Source of the DNA: Diogma glabrata
Lineage: Eukaryota; Arthropoda; Insecta; Diptera; Cylindrotomidae
Length of the DNA: 64,000 nt
Assembly (NCBI GenBank): GCA_963693315.1
Contig: OY856187.1
Coordinates: forward strand, 394,078,320 to 394,142,319
Direction: 5' to 3'
In this document: one piece after another, positions 24,353 through 36,400 of the stretch
How positions within the stretch are numbered: the stretch's first letter is position 1
Layout of the letters: the number at the start of each line of letters is the position of its first letter
Translations under genes and position numbers: made by a program
The notes under the pieces: model-generated
What the model was told of the DNA's origin: nothing
What the model saw: only the letters and a program-made list of their open reading frames with translations
Databases searched by the model: none

Positions 24353-25016
24353 ATGTTCAACGCTGAAGAATTTGTAGAAACAATTAAAAATTACCCTGAA
24401 ATTTATGACAAAAGAAATAGTTCATATATGGACAAATTTAGGAAAGAGCAAATTTGGAAACAAATAAGCGTTAAATTTGATTTGGATGGTAATTGATTGT
24501 ATCCCTCTACTTACATATTTAATTTAATAAATTTAATTTAATTTTAGCAAAGAAAAAGTGGAACTACATGAGAGATAAATTTGTTAGAGAAAAAAGAAAA
24601 TCTGAACAACCATCGGGGTCGGGATATGTGTACATATCGCAATGGGAACTGTACAATTCAATGTCGTTTATTAGCGACAGTATTAAGCCAGGAAAGTGAG
24701 TATTTTAAATAAACGGCTTAAACGTTTACGAATAAGCTTGTAAATTTTTCGTATTTATAGGTTGGTCGAAAACACATTCGACAATCAAGACTCCACTTAT
24801 TCAGACGAGGAAATGCAAGACAGTTCCAGTGGGATGTCATACACATCAACGGAAAAACCAAAAAAAAAGAAAAACAGGGATGAAGTTTCTGAAATGTTCT
24901 TAGAAACATTAACCTCATTTCAAAAAAAGTTTTTGAAAACACCCCAAAGCGACGAAGACCAAATTTTTCTCAATTCGATTTGTTGTGATATGAAGAAAAT
25001 GGCCAATTTAAAATAG
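24353..25016 (+). CDS. MADF-domain DNA-binding protein of the Harbinger element (3 exons)
   Basis: Exons are 24353-24488, 24548-24695 and 24761-25016; introns are GTAATT...TTTTAG and GTGAGT...TTATAG. Joined length is 540 nt, 179 residues. Residues ~1-90 fit a MADF domain: FVETIKNYPEIYD at the start, IWKQIS, and KKKWNYMRDKFVREKRK spanning the first intron. The C-terminal part is acidic and Ser-rich, then Lys-rich (KPKKKK, a possible nuclear signal), and ends in a helical region like the BESS-type tails of such proteins. In Harbinger elements this partner helps transposase reach the nucleus and bind ends. ATG 24353 is the only sensible start. The frame is open throughout. Confidence 0.8.
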
Positions 25017-25058
25017 ACATGGTATTAAAATCCCAAGAAGCTGTTCTTAATAGCTCAC

Positions 25059-25080
25059 ACACACACACACACACACACAC
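25059..25080. repeat. (AC)n microsatellite
   Basis: A pure dinucleotide run of about 11 units between the two Harbinger genes. Confidence 0.95.
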
Positions 25081-25189
25081 CAAAATAATTATTAATTTAG
25101 TTAATAATTTTAATTTTGTTTATTTTGTTTTATTTATGTTAAAAATTATATGAAATTGTTAATTATAAAATTGAATTTTAAAACTATTA

Positions 25190-26384
25190 TTAAGAGTCCC
25201 TGTATTGAAATGGAACTGCTCCTTCGTTACACAAATAGCTTTTTAGGTCATCTCTTAAATTAAAAGCTAACCTTGTGGAATTTGTAGAGCGCTCGCGAAT
25301 CGATGGTAAAGGTTCTACATTTAACCGCCAATCTCCAGAACGTATGTTGTGATCTTCATCCTCCCAGTCAATAAAATTTTCCGGCATATAATCTTGACAG
25401 ATAGTTTTATTCAGCATTATAAAATTATGCAGCGCTATTGTTGCTAAGATAACCTTTTCCGTATTTTTTGGCAGCATGTTGATTGGACTGCGCAAAACTG
25501 TCCATCGGTTCACCAGGATACCAAAGGCATTCTCTATAACGCGTCGTGCTCTCGACAATCTATAATTGTAAATGTCTTTAGACTGATCGGTATTTCGCGT
25601 TGAATAAGGCCTCATCAAATTTTTTAGTAGAGGAAATGCAGCATCTCCAATAAAATAATAAGGGAAAATTTTGGAGCTATTAGGGAGTCTTCGATCTGGT
25701 GGAATACCAAGTTCATTTCGAGCGAGACGATCTCCAAAATTAGATGATCTTAAAATTCCTAAAATAAATATATTATGTTAATTTATTATTCTAAATTATT
25801 ACAAACTAAGATACTATAATCACCTCCATCACTTTGACTCCCTCGAGCTCCTACTGCAACATGGGTAAATGTGTAGTTAGCATCACATGCGGCTAATAAA
25901 ACAATACTAAAATTCTTTTTATAATTAAAATAATCAGAACCCGTACGTGGTGGACATTGCATTGTAATATGCTTTCCATCAATTGCACCGAGACAGTTAG
26001 GCATATTCCACTTCTCCCAAAATTGTTTACTAATTTGAGTATAGTCTTGAGAATTAGGGGCAGAGATGTACAAAGGTCCTAATACTTCCCATAGTACGGT
26101 GCATGTTTCGATAATTATTTTTCTTACGGTGGATGTGCCCATTTTAAAGGACCAAGATAGGTATTTTAAAGACACACCTTGAGATAAGTAGCTAAAATTA
26201 CAAAAAAACTAATACATATAGATAATAATCACAGGTAAATAAGTTATTAACATAGTAAAAATGTGAATTCTTACGATAGTGTTAATGCGAGGCGGCATTC
26301 TGCATCAATTGGTTTTTTAATGGAGGTTTTGGTAAGACGATCTACTATTAAACTCAATAATAAATCGTAAATTTGTCTGGACAT
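25190..26384 (-). CDS. PIF/Harbinger DDE transposase (3 exons, possible N-terminal loss)
   Basis: Minus-strand exons are 26384-26275, 26191-25824 and 25758-25190. Introns start GTAAGA and GTGATT and end TTTTAG. Joined length is 1047 nt, 348 residues. The N-terminal helix-turn-helix-like part includes SLKYLSWSFKMGTSTVRKI. DDE residues are the Asp of GAIDGKH, the Asp of YFIGDAAFPL, and the Glu of ARRVIENAFGIL; the GSQSDGG motif spans the second intron. It cuts and pastes DNA at the element ends. The frame is open upstream of the ATG back to a stop near 26420, and family members usually have more N-terminal residues, so a 5' part may be lost. All three catalytic residues are present. Confidence 0.85.
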
Positions 26385-26425
26385 TCTTGTTTTTATAAAA
26401 AACTCTTCGGAGTCCAACCTTTGGG

Positions 26426-26700
26426 GATATTACTTTTTCTTAGGCCCCAAGAATTTTTTTTTTTTTGATAGAGAATCACTCACTGAAGCGAATAAAACCA
26501 AAACGAGTTGTATCGGAGCCCCGAGGTTCAAGATACAGGCATTTGAAAAAAGCAAAATCCATACAAAATTGCACTGGTTTTGACAAATTTTTTTTATTTT
26601 CTACTTATTTTTGCTTTATTTCCTATGTGCTTATAAGATAAACGATCAAAACTGTCCCTTTTACAAAATTTTCTTAATTTACGATAAAAATAATAAAAAA
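26426..26700. other. Short unassigned repeat-like DNA
   Basis: Contains 'tatcggagccccgaggttcaagatacagg', which has the look of a dispersed repeat, but no second copy lies in this window. Confidence 0.3.
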
Positions 26701-29470
26701 ATATTGCGACGCTGATGCATAGGCTGACTTCACCACAGCTCTGGAAACGTAGTGTTCTGGATATATAATGAGCTAATATCCATAAAATACTTTAATTAAA
26801 AGCTAACCAATATTATGGACTTCGTAGTTCTAATAATAAAAATATTAAAGCAGGCAGTAGTATCCCAACAAACATAAATTCTGTTGTACGAGAAAAAGTA
26901 AAAAATTTTTTATCGGAAGTGACAAAGCGGAAGTTAGGATGCAGAACTGTTGTAAACCGTACTAAATGTGTATGTACCAAATTTCATCCAACTCGATTAT
27001 CAGGTACAGAAGTTATTGAGCTTCCAAAATAACAGGTGCTTGTAGGACCCCTACCACTTTGTTCACTATCGCTAAAAAAAACTAATCAGTTCCTTGCCAT
27101 ACCTATTTGCATCTTTTTGCAAAGTGTAATCAAAATTACTTAACGAACGAATGTTGTATGCTTCCAACAAACATTGAAACAATAAACAGGTGCTCGGGAG
27201 GACCCCACCACTTATCCCAATATTGTCCAAAAACTAGTCAATTCTTTGTCAATAAAGTCTTTATCTTTTTTCAAAGTGCCGTTAAAATTGATTAATGAAT
27301 GAAATCTGTATGCTCCCAACAAACTTTAAAAACCAAGTGTGAAAAGTCAGCAGTTGTATGGTAGATCCCCCGCCACTTTGATCAATGTGTCCCAAAAGAT
27401 GATAATTATCTTCTTACACTAATTGAAACCTTTCCATAAGTTTTATCATAATCACTTCATTATTTTAGGCTGTAGTGTGCATAAAGATACTGAAAAAACT
27501 GCCAACAATTAAAAAAAAAATTTTTTTACCGGAAGTAAAAAACCGGAAGTTGGGATGCAGAATTTTTGTAAATCATACTAAATGCTTATGTATTAAGTTT
27601 CATCCAATTCGATTATCAGGTACAGATGTTACTGAGCTTTAAAAAAAACAGGTGTATGGGACACCCCCCACCACTTTGTTCACTATCGCTCAAAAACTAA
27701 TCAGTTCTTTGCCATACATGTTTGCATCATTTTCCAAAGTGTCATCAAAATTGGTTCACGAACGAATGCAGTGTGCTCCCAACAAACATTGAAAAAAGTG
27801 TGACACATTAAACAGGTGTTCGGGAGGACCCCCACCACTTATTGCAATATTATCCAAAAACTAATCAGTTCTTTGTTACTTAAGTTTCCATCTTTTTCCA
27901 AAGTGTCATTAAAATAAATTAATGAATGAAGTCTGTATGCTCCCAAAAAAGTTAAAAAGCAAAGTGTGAAAAGTCAGCATTTGTATGGTAGACCCCCAAC
28001 CACTTTGATCAATGTGTCCTAAAACATTATAATTATCTTTTCACATTAATTGGAACCCTATTCCATAAGTTTCATCATAATCACTTCATTATTGTAGGCT
28101 GTAGTGTGCATAAAGACACTGAAAAAACTTCAAAAAAGTACAAAAAAATTTTTTTACCGGAAGTGAAAAACCGGAAGTTGGGATGCAGAACTATTTTAAA
28201 CCGTACTACATACTCATGTACTAAGTTTCATCCAATTCGCTCATCAGGTACAGAAGCTATAGATCTTTCAAAAAAACAGGTGCTCCAGGGACCCCCCACC
28301 ACTTTGTTCACTATCGCTCAAAAACTAATCAGTTCTTTGCCATACATGTTTGCATCGTTTTCCAAAGTGTCATCAAAATTCGTTTACGAACCAATGCTGT
28401 GTGCTCCCAACAAACATTGAAAAAAGTGTGACACATTAAACAGGTGTTCGGGAGGACCCCCACCACTTATTCCAATATTATCCAAAAACTAATCAGTTCT
28501 TTGTTACTTAAGTCACCATCTTTTTCTAAAGTGTCATTAAAATAAATTAATGAATGAAGTCTGTATGCTCCCAACAAACTTAAAAAACAAAGTGTGAAAA
28601 GTCAGCATTTGTATGGTAGACCCCCCACCACTTTGATCAATGTTACCCAAAACATGATAATTATCTTTTCACACTAATTGGAACCCTATTCCATAAGTTT
28701 CATCATAATCACTTCATTATTGTAGGCTGTAGTGTGCATAAAGACCCTGAAAAAACTTCAAAAAAGTACAAAAAAATTTTTTTTACCGGAAGTGAAAAAC
28801 CGGAAGTTGGGATGCAGAACTATTTTAAACCGTACTACATACTCATGTACCAAGTTTCATTCAATTCGCTTATCAGGTACAGAAGTTATAGAGCTTTCAA
28901 AAAAACAGGTGCTCCAGGGACCCCCCACCACTTTGTTCACTATCGCTCAAAAACTAATCAGTTCTTTGTCATACATGTTTGCGTCTTTTTCCAAAGTGTC
29001 ATCAAAATTCATTTACGAATGAATGTTTTATGCTCCCAACAAACATAAAAACTTTGTGGAAAAAACCACCTGTTGTATGGTGGACCCCCCAACCCTTTAT
29101 CCAATGTGCTCCAAAAGCTGATAAAATCTTTCTCATGTTATTTAAAAGCATTTCGCAACGTTTCATGAAAATCGATCGGTAATTGTAGGCTACAGTAGGG
29201 ATAAACACCTGAAAAAAAAACTTTTTAACCGGAAGTGACAAACCGGAAGTTGGTATGCAGAAATATTGGAAACAGTACTTAAACCTTATATACTTAGTTT
29301 CAATAAGATCATAGCCCGGGATCAGAAGTTATTCAAGATTTAAACTTAGAGGTGTTCGGGAGACCCCCCGCCATTTTGTCCAAATTTGAAATGAATCCAG
29401 ATCTTCCATTTTCAAGTGAACCTGTATCATTTGCCAAAGTTTCATCAAGATCCTATGCAGAAAACTCTCG
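26701..29470 (+). repeat. Fold-back family, one-armed copy with ~628 bp higher-order repeats
   Basis: The left end 'atattgcgacgctgatgcat' equals that of the 51.7 kb copy. The sequence 'ccggaagt(t)gggatgcagaa' recurs near 27549, 28176, 28803 and 29248; the first three are spaced about 628 bp. Each full unit holds three related ~210 bp subunits, marked by 'ggaccccccaccactttg' variants and by 'gctcccaacaaac'. The copy ends at 29470 inside 'cctatgcagaaaactc' with no inverted arm. The many 60-100 codon frames are by-products of the repeat. Confidence 0.85.
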
Positions 29471-30548
29471 AAAAAATAGCAATTTTTATCAAAGCAGCCT
29501 TTAAATTCAAAATTTCATAATACAATTAAAATTATTGTTATTATTTGTTGTCATAGTTACACAATGATTTAAAAAAAAATAACAAATGTTTTGTCAAAGG
29601 TTACTTTTTCACCAATTTTCATTTCAAAAATTTATGCAAAATTATAACTTTGATTTAGAATAAACAATTTTTTCGGCAAACGGCTGTAAAGTTTACGTTT
29701 ACTGCCCCTAGGAAGTTAGCTGAAGTCTTACTTTTTAGCCTGCGACAGAAAAAGTAACGCCATTTTTAACCGACTTCAAAAAAGCAGGAGGTTCTGTGTT
29801 TCACTGTAGGTTTTTTAATATGTAGTACACCGATTTCTCAAAAACGGCTCGTTCGATTCGGATGATTTAAATTTTATTCTATTTGGGTTCATTCCCAGAG
29901 GGTCCCATAATTATTTCATAGATGTGAAAAATACCGTTATTAAATTAAAAAAAACCATATTTTTAATGCATTTTCGCTGATTTCGTCAAAACATATTAAT
30001 CTGTTTGGATATTTTGGCCAGTATTATATTGCTATACTTAGCAAGTTGAAAAAAATGCGATTTTTTGAAAAAGTTTTTTTATTGACAATTCGTATACTAC
30101 TTAGGCTGCCAAGTTTTTTTGGTTACGATAACTTCGCCGTCGATTCGCTTAGTTCGCCGCAAAAAACCAAAATTATAATTTTTTAGTAAAATAAGATTTA
30201 AACATATATAGAAATAAAATCAAAACTTATGATGTATGGTGGGTTTGTACAAAAATGTATGGCGTACATTTTTGTAGAACACTCTTTGCTCCTTAAAGTA
30301 GGCAAAATTCTATATATTTAGGTTTAAAGTAGAAAAAGGACTGTGGCGCCCCTCTGCGGCGTTTCTAAAAACTTTTTTGTTAATCAAAATTTTTAAAAAT
30401 TTAATCTTCTTTCAATATGTTTTTATTTAATTGAAATCGATTGATTATTTTGAGATCTTTGAAAAAACCGATTTAAGTGCGTTAGTCTTTTTTTATTAAC
30501 ATCCTATGAGTTTTGTTTTCGCCTTAATTCCAATTAAGGATTTACCAA
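29471..30548. other. Repeat-rich non-coding DNA
   Basis: Contains 'aaccgacttcaaaaaagcaggaggttc' (29769-29796), a wording I associate with a repeat common in insect genomes, and a short hairpin 'acaaaaatgta...tacatttttgt' (30248-30272). No gene seen. Confidence 0.45.
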
Positions 30549-32027
30549 TTAAGATTCCACTTCGTGCAGGTTTTTAATTTTAAGAATTAATTTTTGCTCA
30601 GTATTTAGCGAATCATTGCACCAAGATCGGTTCTTACTAAATTTAAAACCTGCATCTCTGAGCAGTTTAAGCTGCCTTCTTAGAAACTTCTCGCGGTCAG
30701 TCTTTAGGACAATACTTATGAGGCACTCTTGTATCGAAATTATGTCCATTATGTCTGTTTTCATAAGTTCTTCAATTACAATTTTAGAGTCTCTTTTTCT
30801 TTTCTTTATTTGATGTTGTTCATTTAAAAGATTTAGTCTGGTTATCCTTTCAACAGCATTCCACTGTAACATAGCATTAAACTTTTTCTTAATAATTTTT
30901 CCATTTCTTGTGAGATCTTTTAAGGAAATATTTTGGATTGCCCCCGTGTTGTTCAAGAATGAAATCGCTTTATTGCATCTTGCTTTTATTTGTTGTGTTC
31001 GCATGTAAATTTCTTTATTTGGTGCTATGTCTTTATTTCGCTTACACATAGCAAATACTCTTTCCGAATTAATATTATTTAATACACCATACATATAATC
31101 AACTGGTGTAGATAGATATCTTGATCCTACAGAAGATCGTAAAGCCTCAATTAGATTGAAAAATGAATCATTTAAATTTATAATAATTTCAATATTACTG
31201 TTAATCGTGGAGAAGCAAAAGCAAAAATAAAACTTTTCCGGTATATTTGTTTTAAATGTTTCAATGGATATCTCATTTGAGTTAACTATTTCAAATAAGT
31301 TTTCCAGTGTGGATCGAAAATCTGTTTAGGGACTTCTAGACAATAGACCACTCGATACAAAATCTTTAATTGGTTCAATAAATATTGCATGAGCGATTAC
31401 ACTCAAATGTAAATATGATAGAAAAGTTTTATCCGAAAGATATGTTTTTATTAATTCACATTCCTTTCCATACATACCAGAGCATATTTCAATATATTCC
31501 AATATAATTGATTTTAAAATAAGGATTTGTCTCGCAATATCGTTTAGATACATAAAGCGATGACCGACAACCTCATTCAAGCTCTTAGGGGTCGAAATTT
31601 GTTTATTTTTTTGAAAGTTATAGAAATCGGCGGCAATTGGATGATAGGCCGCGTTTTTAAAATTTAAAATTTTTGCCAATTCTTTAATTTGGTTCCCAAA
31701 ATTAGGATACTCAATTTCCAAGTGCTTGACAATGACCTTAGATATATTGTTTGCAATGTGTACATAACATTTTTTCAAAGTAAGAGATTGAATCTTTTCA
31801 GTATTTTGAATATTTGACCGCTCCACATTTAACAATTTATTGAAGGCGGTAGATGGAGCAGCGCCATCTGCCATACATGAATTTAAGGACAAAAGAAATT
31901 GTTTTTTAAATGCTCCATTGGCTTTTAAAATATCATCCATGCGATCCAAAGCTGTCATTAAATCAAACAATTGGTACTCAGTAGATTCGGTAGGTACCTT
32001 TTCTATTGCAATTACGACTTCCTTCAT
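30549..32027 (-). pseudogene. Unrecognised 493-codon frame with one in-frame stop
   Basis: Reading minus from ATG 32027 to the stop at 30549, a single phase is open except for one TAA at 31326-31328. The 77 codons between that stop and the next ATG (31094) are also open, so this was one protein of ~490 residues. It is helical, Lys/Ile/Leu-rich, with a central 'GHRFMYLNDIARQIL' and a basic C-terminal region (KKRKRDSK). I recognise no catalytic motif. The repeat context and lone stop suggest a decayed transposon protein; a hAT-like protein is one guess without firm support. No introns are evident. Confidence 0.6.
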
Positions 32028-32176
32028 TTTACAAAAAAATATTAATACTTTTTTAAAGTACTTAACAGAAAACCGCTAAAAACTAATTATACAGACAATT
32101 TTGAGTGCAAATGGCAAAAGAGCCCGGATACTAACAAACAAGTATGATATATAAAATTACGCGTCATGAATGCATG

Positions 32177-32345
32177 TATAATAAAAAATCTATCAGGGCT
32201 CAACAGCTTTGACGACTGAGGTAGAAATGACCAAAAACCGTCAAAAATTTCCAAAAATTGAGAAAAAATACCGTTGTTTGGAGGTTTTTAATTGTTTTTT
32301 CCCTGAAGAGAAATAACTCAAGCCTCTGATAGATTTTTTATTATA
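32177..32345. mobile_element. 169-bp MITE with perfect 20-bp inverted ends
   Basis: TATAATAAAAAATCTATCAG (32177-32196) is repeated exactly inverted at 32326-32345. If the outer TA dinucleotides are target duplications, the element is 32179-32343 and Tc1/mariner-type. Non-coding. Confidence 0.85.
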
Positions 32346-32387
32346 CCTGATTTTATTATACGTCATTTGATATACTGGTCACCCTCC

Positions 32388-32546
32388 TACAAGACGGCAT
32401 CTGGCAACACGGTTTCGCTGTAACACGAAATAAAAATCGCGGAAACCCTCCTCCAGCAAGGCATCTTCCAACACGGTTTCAGTGTAACACGATAGAAAAA
32501 TTACAGAACCTTCCTACAACACGGATTAACAATAAAACGAAACAAA
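32388..32546. repeat. Three-unit diverged tandem repeat, ~64 bp
   Basis: Units start 'ccctcctacaagacggcatc', 'ccctcctccagcaaggcatc' and 'ccttcctacaacacgg', each followed by 'aacacg...aaaatn(a/g)cgg'. GC-richer than the surroundings. Confidence 0.7.
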
Positions 32547-33519
32547 ATTGCGGACAATATTTAATATGTATAGAAATTAAATTACAAATTGTTTTTTAAA
32601 AATGTGTTTTCAAATGTCTTGTTTAGTATAGGAATAACATTTTGTGCCACAAAAGGGTCCAGGTCCAAGGTCCTACAACCACACGCGTTCCATTGTGTTG
32701 ATGGCCGCAAATCTTTTTTTTTACATATGTATATTTTTTAAATAATGGATGATAACTAAACAATAAACCTTATCACATAACAAAATATGACATAGGCCAA
32801 TATTTCGTGATAGGATATAGAAAATAAAATAAAAGAGTTAACATGAAATTTTTTAGAAAAATTTGCACAAACTAAATAAAAATTGGATTGCCATTGATCC
32901 AATTGGTGGCATATTCCTTGATCATATGACGCATTGTCCTCCCCAACGGCTAAAATTCAAATAAAGAGGATCTTTTTTGCGAGCAAGCAATAACGTACCA
33001 TCAGCAAGATATATACCATAGATAATAGTGAGGGTGCCGAAGTTCATTGAATACAGTTCATTCGCCTAAGATATCACCTTGGGTAGTGACATCTCACTTT
33101 AATTCATGGTTAATTTGTCAAACCTGTAGATTAAAAATAACAAATTTTATACAAATCAACAAAAACTGATCCCTTGATGCCAAAGACCAAACTCTATTAC
33201 ACCCAATATATATGTATATAAAATGTTCATACATACATATTGAGAATTATTAGTTGTGGGGTGTTCCCTCTATAAAATACAATTAAGTGAATACTCAAAT
33301 TGTATTATTTCAAGCATCTCAAATTTTATTTTCTCTAATGACGATTGGAAGTGTAAAGAAAGCTACACTTCTTATCATAATAAAATAAAACTGCAAAAAT
33401 AAAAAAAATTCAGCGCTCACGTAAAGTGAGTGAGTGAGTGACTAAAAAATAATGCAACCGTCATTTTGAAAACTTTTAAAGGCTACTCTGCACTGCACGA
33501 AGACAAACAACAAACGTTT

Positions 33520-34183
33520 GCTAATGTTTACTTTAACGTTTGCGAACAAGATGTCTCCACCAACCAAACATTTTCTAAAAACATCTGTTGAAGTTCCGAA
33601 AATGGAAAGAAAAAACTCAGAGATATTTTTAATAAAGCTAAAGCGCGCTACATCCCTGCTGGTAGAATACAATATATTAAACGTAATTTCCACCAGAAGC
33701 ATATGCTATTGCCGTGCTTAGAGATAACATTCGAAAAACAGATAAAGCCGATCCCAAAATCCGAGACCTAAACCAGCAAATAAACATTTTAGTTATAGAC
33801 CACAAAGTTAAATATTAGTTATTGGACAAATGCAGATAACTGGTGAGCAAATCGAACTTCGGACCAAGTATAAGCCTATGGAAAGTTATAAAAAGGTTAA
33901 CTCATCCTCGGAGACCAGAAAATAACTGCATGACCTTCAACGATTTTCCTATAGAAAATTCTAGTAAGTGCGCCTCGAAATGTAATACACAGTTCACAGA
34001 AAAGCTAAGTAAACATGAGAAGGAGTCTAGATCAGTCCTTAGACACTTCTGAAATCTAAATGACAGCACTGAAAAAATAATTTTACAAATGTTGAAGTTG
34101 AAACGGCAATTAGAAAAATCAAACCATCAAAAGCAATTGGACCCGACGGCATATCAGCTATCATGCTTAAACACATAGGACCC
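33520..34183 (+). pseudogene. Jockey-type LINE: endonuclease-RT linker and RT start (left half)
   Basis: The phases through 33620-33790 read in jockey style (YIPAGRIQYIKRNFHQK, then 'DLNQQINILV'), the linker between endonuclease and RT. From ~33850 comes 'SFGPSISLWKVIKRL', and at 34095-34183 the RT opening IRKIKPSKAIGPDGI with LKHIGP. Several stops and shifts break it. The sequence is cut cleanly after CCC at 34183 by TGTAATG copy B and resumes in phase at 37691. Confidence 0.8.
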
Positions 34184-34197
34184 TGTAATGAAGCGCT

Positions 34198-34221
34198 TTC
34201 TCATTGGCGAACCAATGAGAA
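34198..34221 (+). other. Perfect 10-bp stem hairpin near the copy B terminus
   Basis: TTCTCATTGG, loop CGAA, CCAATGAGAA. It is kept with a different stem in copy E (7678-7698) and with a mismatch in copy A (16807-16836). Confidence 0.75.
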
Positions 34222-34699
34222 GGACATAGCAGGAAGCGTACCTAGCGAGATTGATTTTCTTGCCCCAAGCTAGCTTCAGCCCATGGGAACGATAAAGTAA
34301 CCCTGCTACTTCAGCACAAATACAGAAATGTACGCTATTCACGAAAATTTGCAGAAATGAAAAAAAAATACAAGTGGAAAAACGGAGACTCTGGCGACCC
34401 CTGTGGCGAAAGACCCACGATCAACACGTCCAACCCTCACGTTCGCTCACGTACGCCCGCACACACACCCACACACACACACACACACATTCACACCCCT
34501 TTATCATTATGACCTAAGTAATAAAAATAAATTTACTCACCCCATGATTAAACCCCGTCCTCCTATTCTGCTTCCATCAGCCCTCCATCCGCACGTGGAT
34601 CACGTTAGGAATCTCTCGAAAATATTTTGTATGATAACAATGTTGAATGAAGTTGCACGTACAAACGTGGTACGAAATGTTAAGTAGAAACGTTATGTA

Positions 34700-35270
34700 T
34701 ATTCGTAAAATCTTGTAGAATCAAAAAAATATTGTAATTGATCTAAAATTTTGTTGAATCAAAAATGTTGTAATTGATGTATACTTTTGTTGAATCAAAA
34801 ATGATACTTAGAAACGGCATATAAATTTGTACAATTTTGTTGAATCAAAAAATGTTGTAATTGATGTAAAATATTGTTGAATCAAAAATGGTGTAATCGA
34901 TGTAAAATATGGTTGAATCAAAAAATGATACGTAGAAACGTTATATAAATTTGTAAAATTTTGTTGAATCAAAAAAAAATGGTAAGTAGAAACGTAATAT
35001 AAATTTGTAAAATTTTGTTGAATCAAATAATGTTGTAATTGATGTAAAATTTTGTTGAATCAAAAATGATGTAATCGATGTAAAATATTGTTGAATCAAA
35101 AATGATACGTAGAAACGTTATATAAATTTGTAAAATTTTTGTTGACTCAAAAATGATAAGTAGGAACGTTATATAAACTGGTATAATTTTGTTGAATCAA
35201 AAATGTTGTAATTGATGTAAAATATTGTTGAATCAAAATGACAAATAGAAACGGTATATAAATCTGGTAA
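34700..35270. repeat. Tandem array of copy B, mixed ~36 and ~50 bp monomers
   Basis: All monomers share 'gttgaatcaaaaatg'. One type continues 'ttgtaattgatgtaaaat', the other 'atacgtagaaacgttat'. They alternate irregularly, so this is a small higher-order array. Confidence 0.85.
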
Positions 35271-35639
35271 TCAGCAGCGTTGATTAATTAATAAACGGTA
35301 AATACAATGTTGAGTAGAAACTTTAATCAATCTGGTAATCAGCAACGTTGATTAATTTGTAAATGTTAAATAATAAAATGTTTGATTATAGTTGACCAAG
35401 TTGCATAAGTACCAAACGACCACTTGGTACCAATAATCGTTGAACAAAATTCCGATGTAAATGCAGTAACTTCAACCGTGACAATTGTAATATGTTCTTT
35501 TAGGAGTATCAACCAGTGCGGACATGGAATAATTTAACTAGGCACAAATACGATTTTTTTTTATATTTATTGAACAATAATATTAATTAAAGGAGTTAAT
35601 AACATTACTGGCACGAACTAATTTGCCTATACACTAATG

Positions 35640-36400
35640 AAGTAATGAACAGCTCTTCACATGCATTAAATAATTTTACTACGTAAATGTTACACAAGCA
35701 CTAATTGCAACATCTAATTTTGCTACCTACTAAAAGTTAATAAATAGTTCAATAAATTACACAAACACTAATTGTAATTTCTAATTTTGCGATGTACAAA
35801 AAAGTTAATAAATAGTTCAATAAATTACACAAACACTAATTGTAATTTCTAATTTACTATGTTCGTTTTTTTGTCGGGATAGTATTAGAAATTTGTATAT
35901 ACATTAACTGCAACATACTAATTTTGGTTGTAAATAAACGGATTTACAAAGTGTATATACATTAACGGCAACATACTAGGTTTGATGGTATGTACACTAA
36001 TGTCTAACGTTTATAACCACTAATTGTAATGAAGGCATTTCGATTTATACATTTACTACTTGCCATGAATGAAATTTGGTTTGTGCATACACCAATTGCA
36101 ATGAACTAACCTTAATTTTATATATAACTAATTGCTTTTAAACTACTGTGTAAAGTTATATACACGAATGGGAATTTATTAATTTTGATTATTATACACA
36201 TTAATTGCAATATATTCATTCGGATTGCCATTCAGCTAATTGTTAAAGGTTATAAACACTACCGGTGATTAATGAATTTTAGATTAGTATACACACTACT
36301 TGTAATGAATTAATTTAAGATTTTGTATCTACACCAATTGCAATGAAAATACTGTGTCAAGTTTATAAACACTAGTTGCAACATAATAACTTTCAGTATA
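35640..36400. repeat. Second internal array of copy B
   Basis: 'actaattg(c/t)aa' words recur. A ~76 bp unit is nearly perfectly doubled near 35730-35860 ('agttaataaatagttcaat'). Confidence 0.65.

Larger units (their letters stand above)
24104..26425. mobile_element. PIF/Harbinger-type DNA transposon, right end lost
   Basis: Two convergent spliced genes, a MADF/Myb-like DNA-binding protein (plus) and a DDE transposase (minus), are the standard Harbinger pair. The left end is probably AGGTGCAAACACAATAGATC at 24104, preceded by TTA (24101-24103), consistent with the 3-bp target site preference. No matching inverted end is found right of the transposase; a different repeat starts by about 26440, so the right side is truncated. 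An (AC)n run (25059-25080) lies between the genes. Confidence 0.85.
32028..33500. other. Non-coding stretch with a MITE and a short tandem repeat
   Basis: Apart from the two features listed separately (32177-32345 and 32388-32546), I see only AT-rich DNA and a short GTGA run near 33427. Confidence 0.45.

Noticed and set aside
26880..29240. Recurring 60-105 codon frames ('KNRKLGC', 'YGGPP' type) as a small gene family
   Set aside because: They occur in both strands and several phases wherever the fold-back repeat occurs, which is what periodic DNA produces. No start context or selection signal is visible.
34184..34420. Short LTR (~210 bp) followed by a primer site at 'tggcgacccctg'
   Set aside because: The region before the right terminus (37480-37686) is not a second copy of 34184-34390, so no LTR pair exists at that scale.
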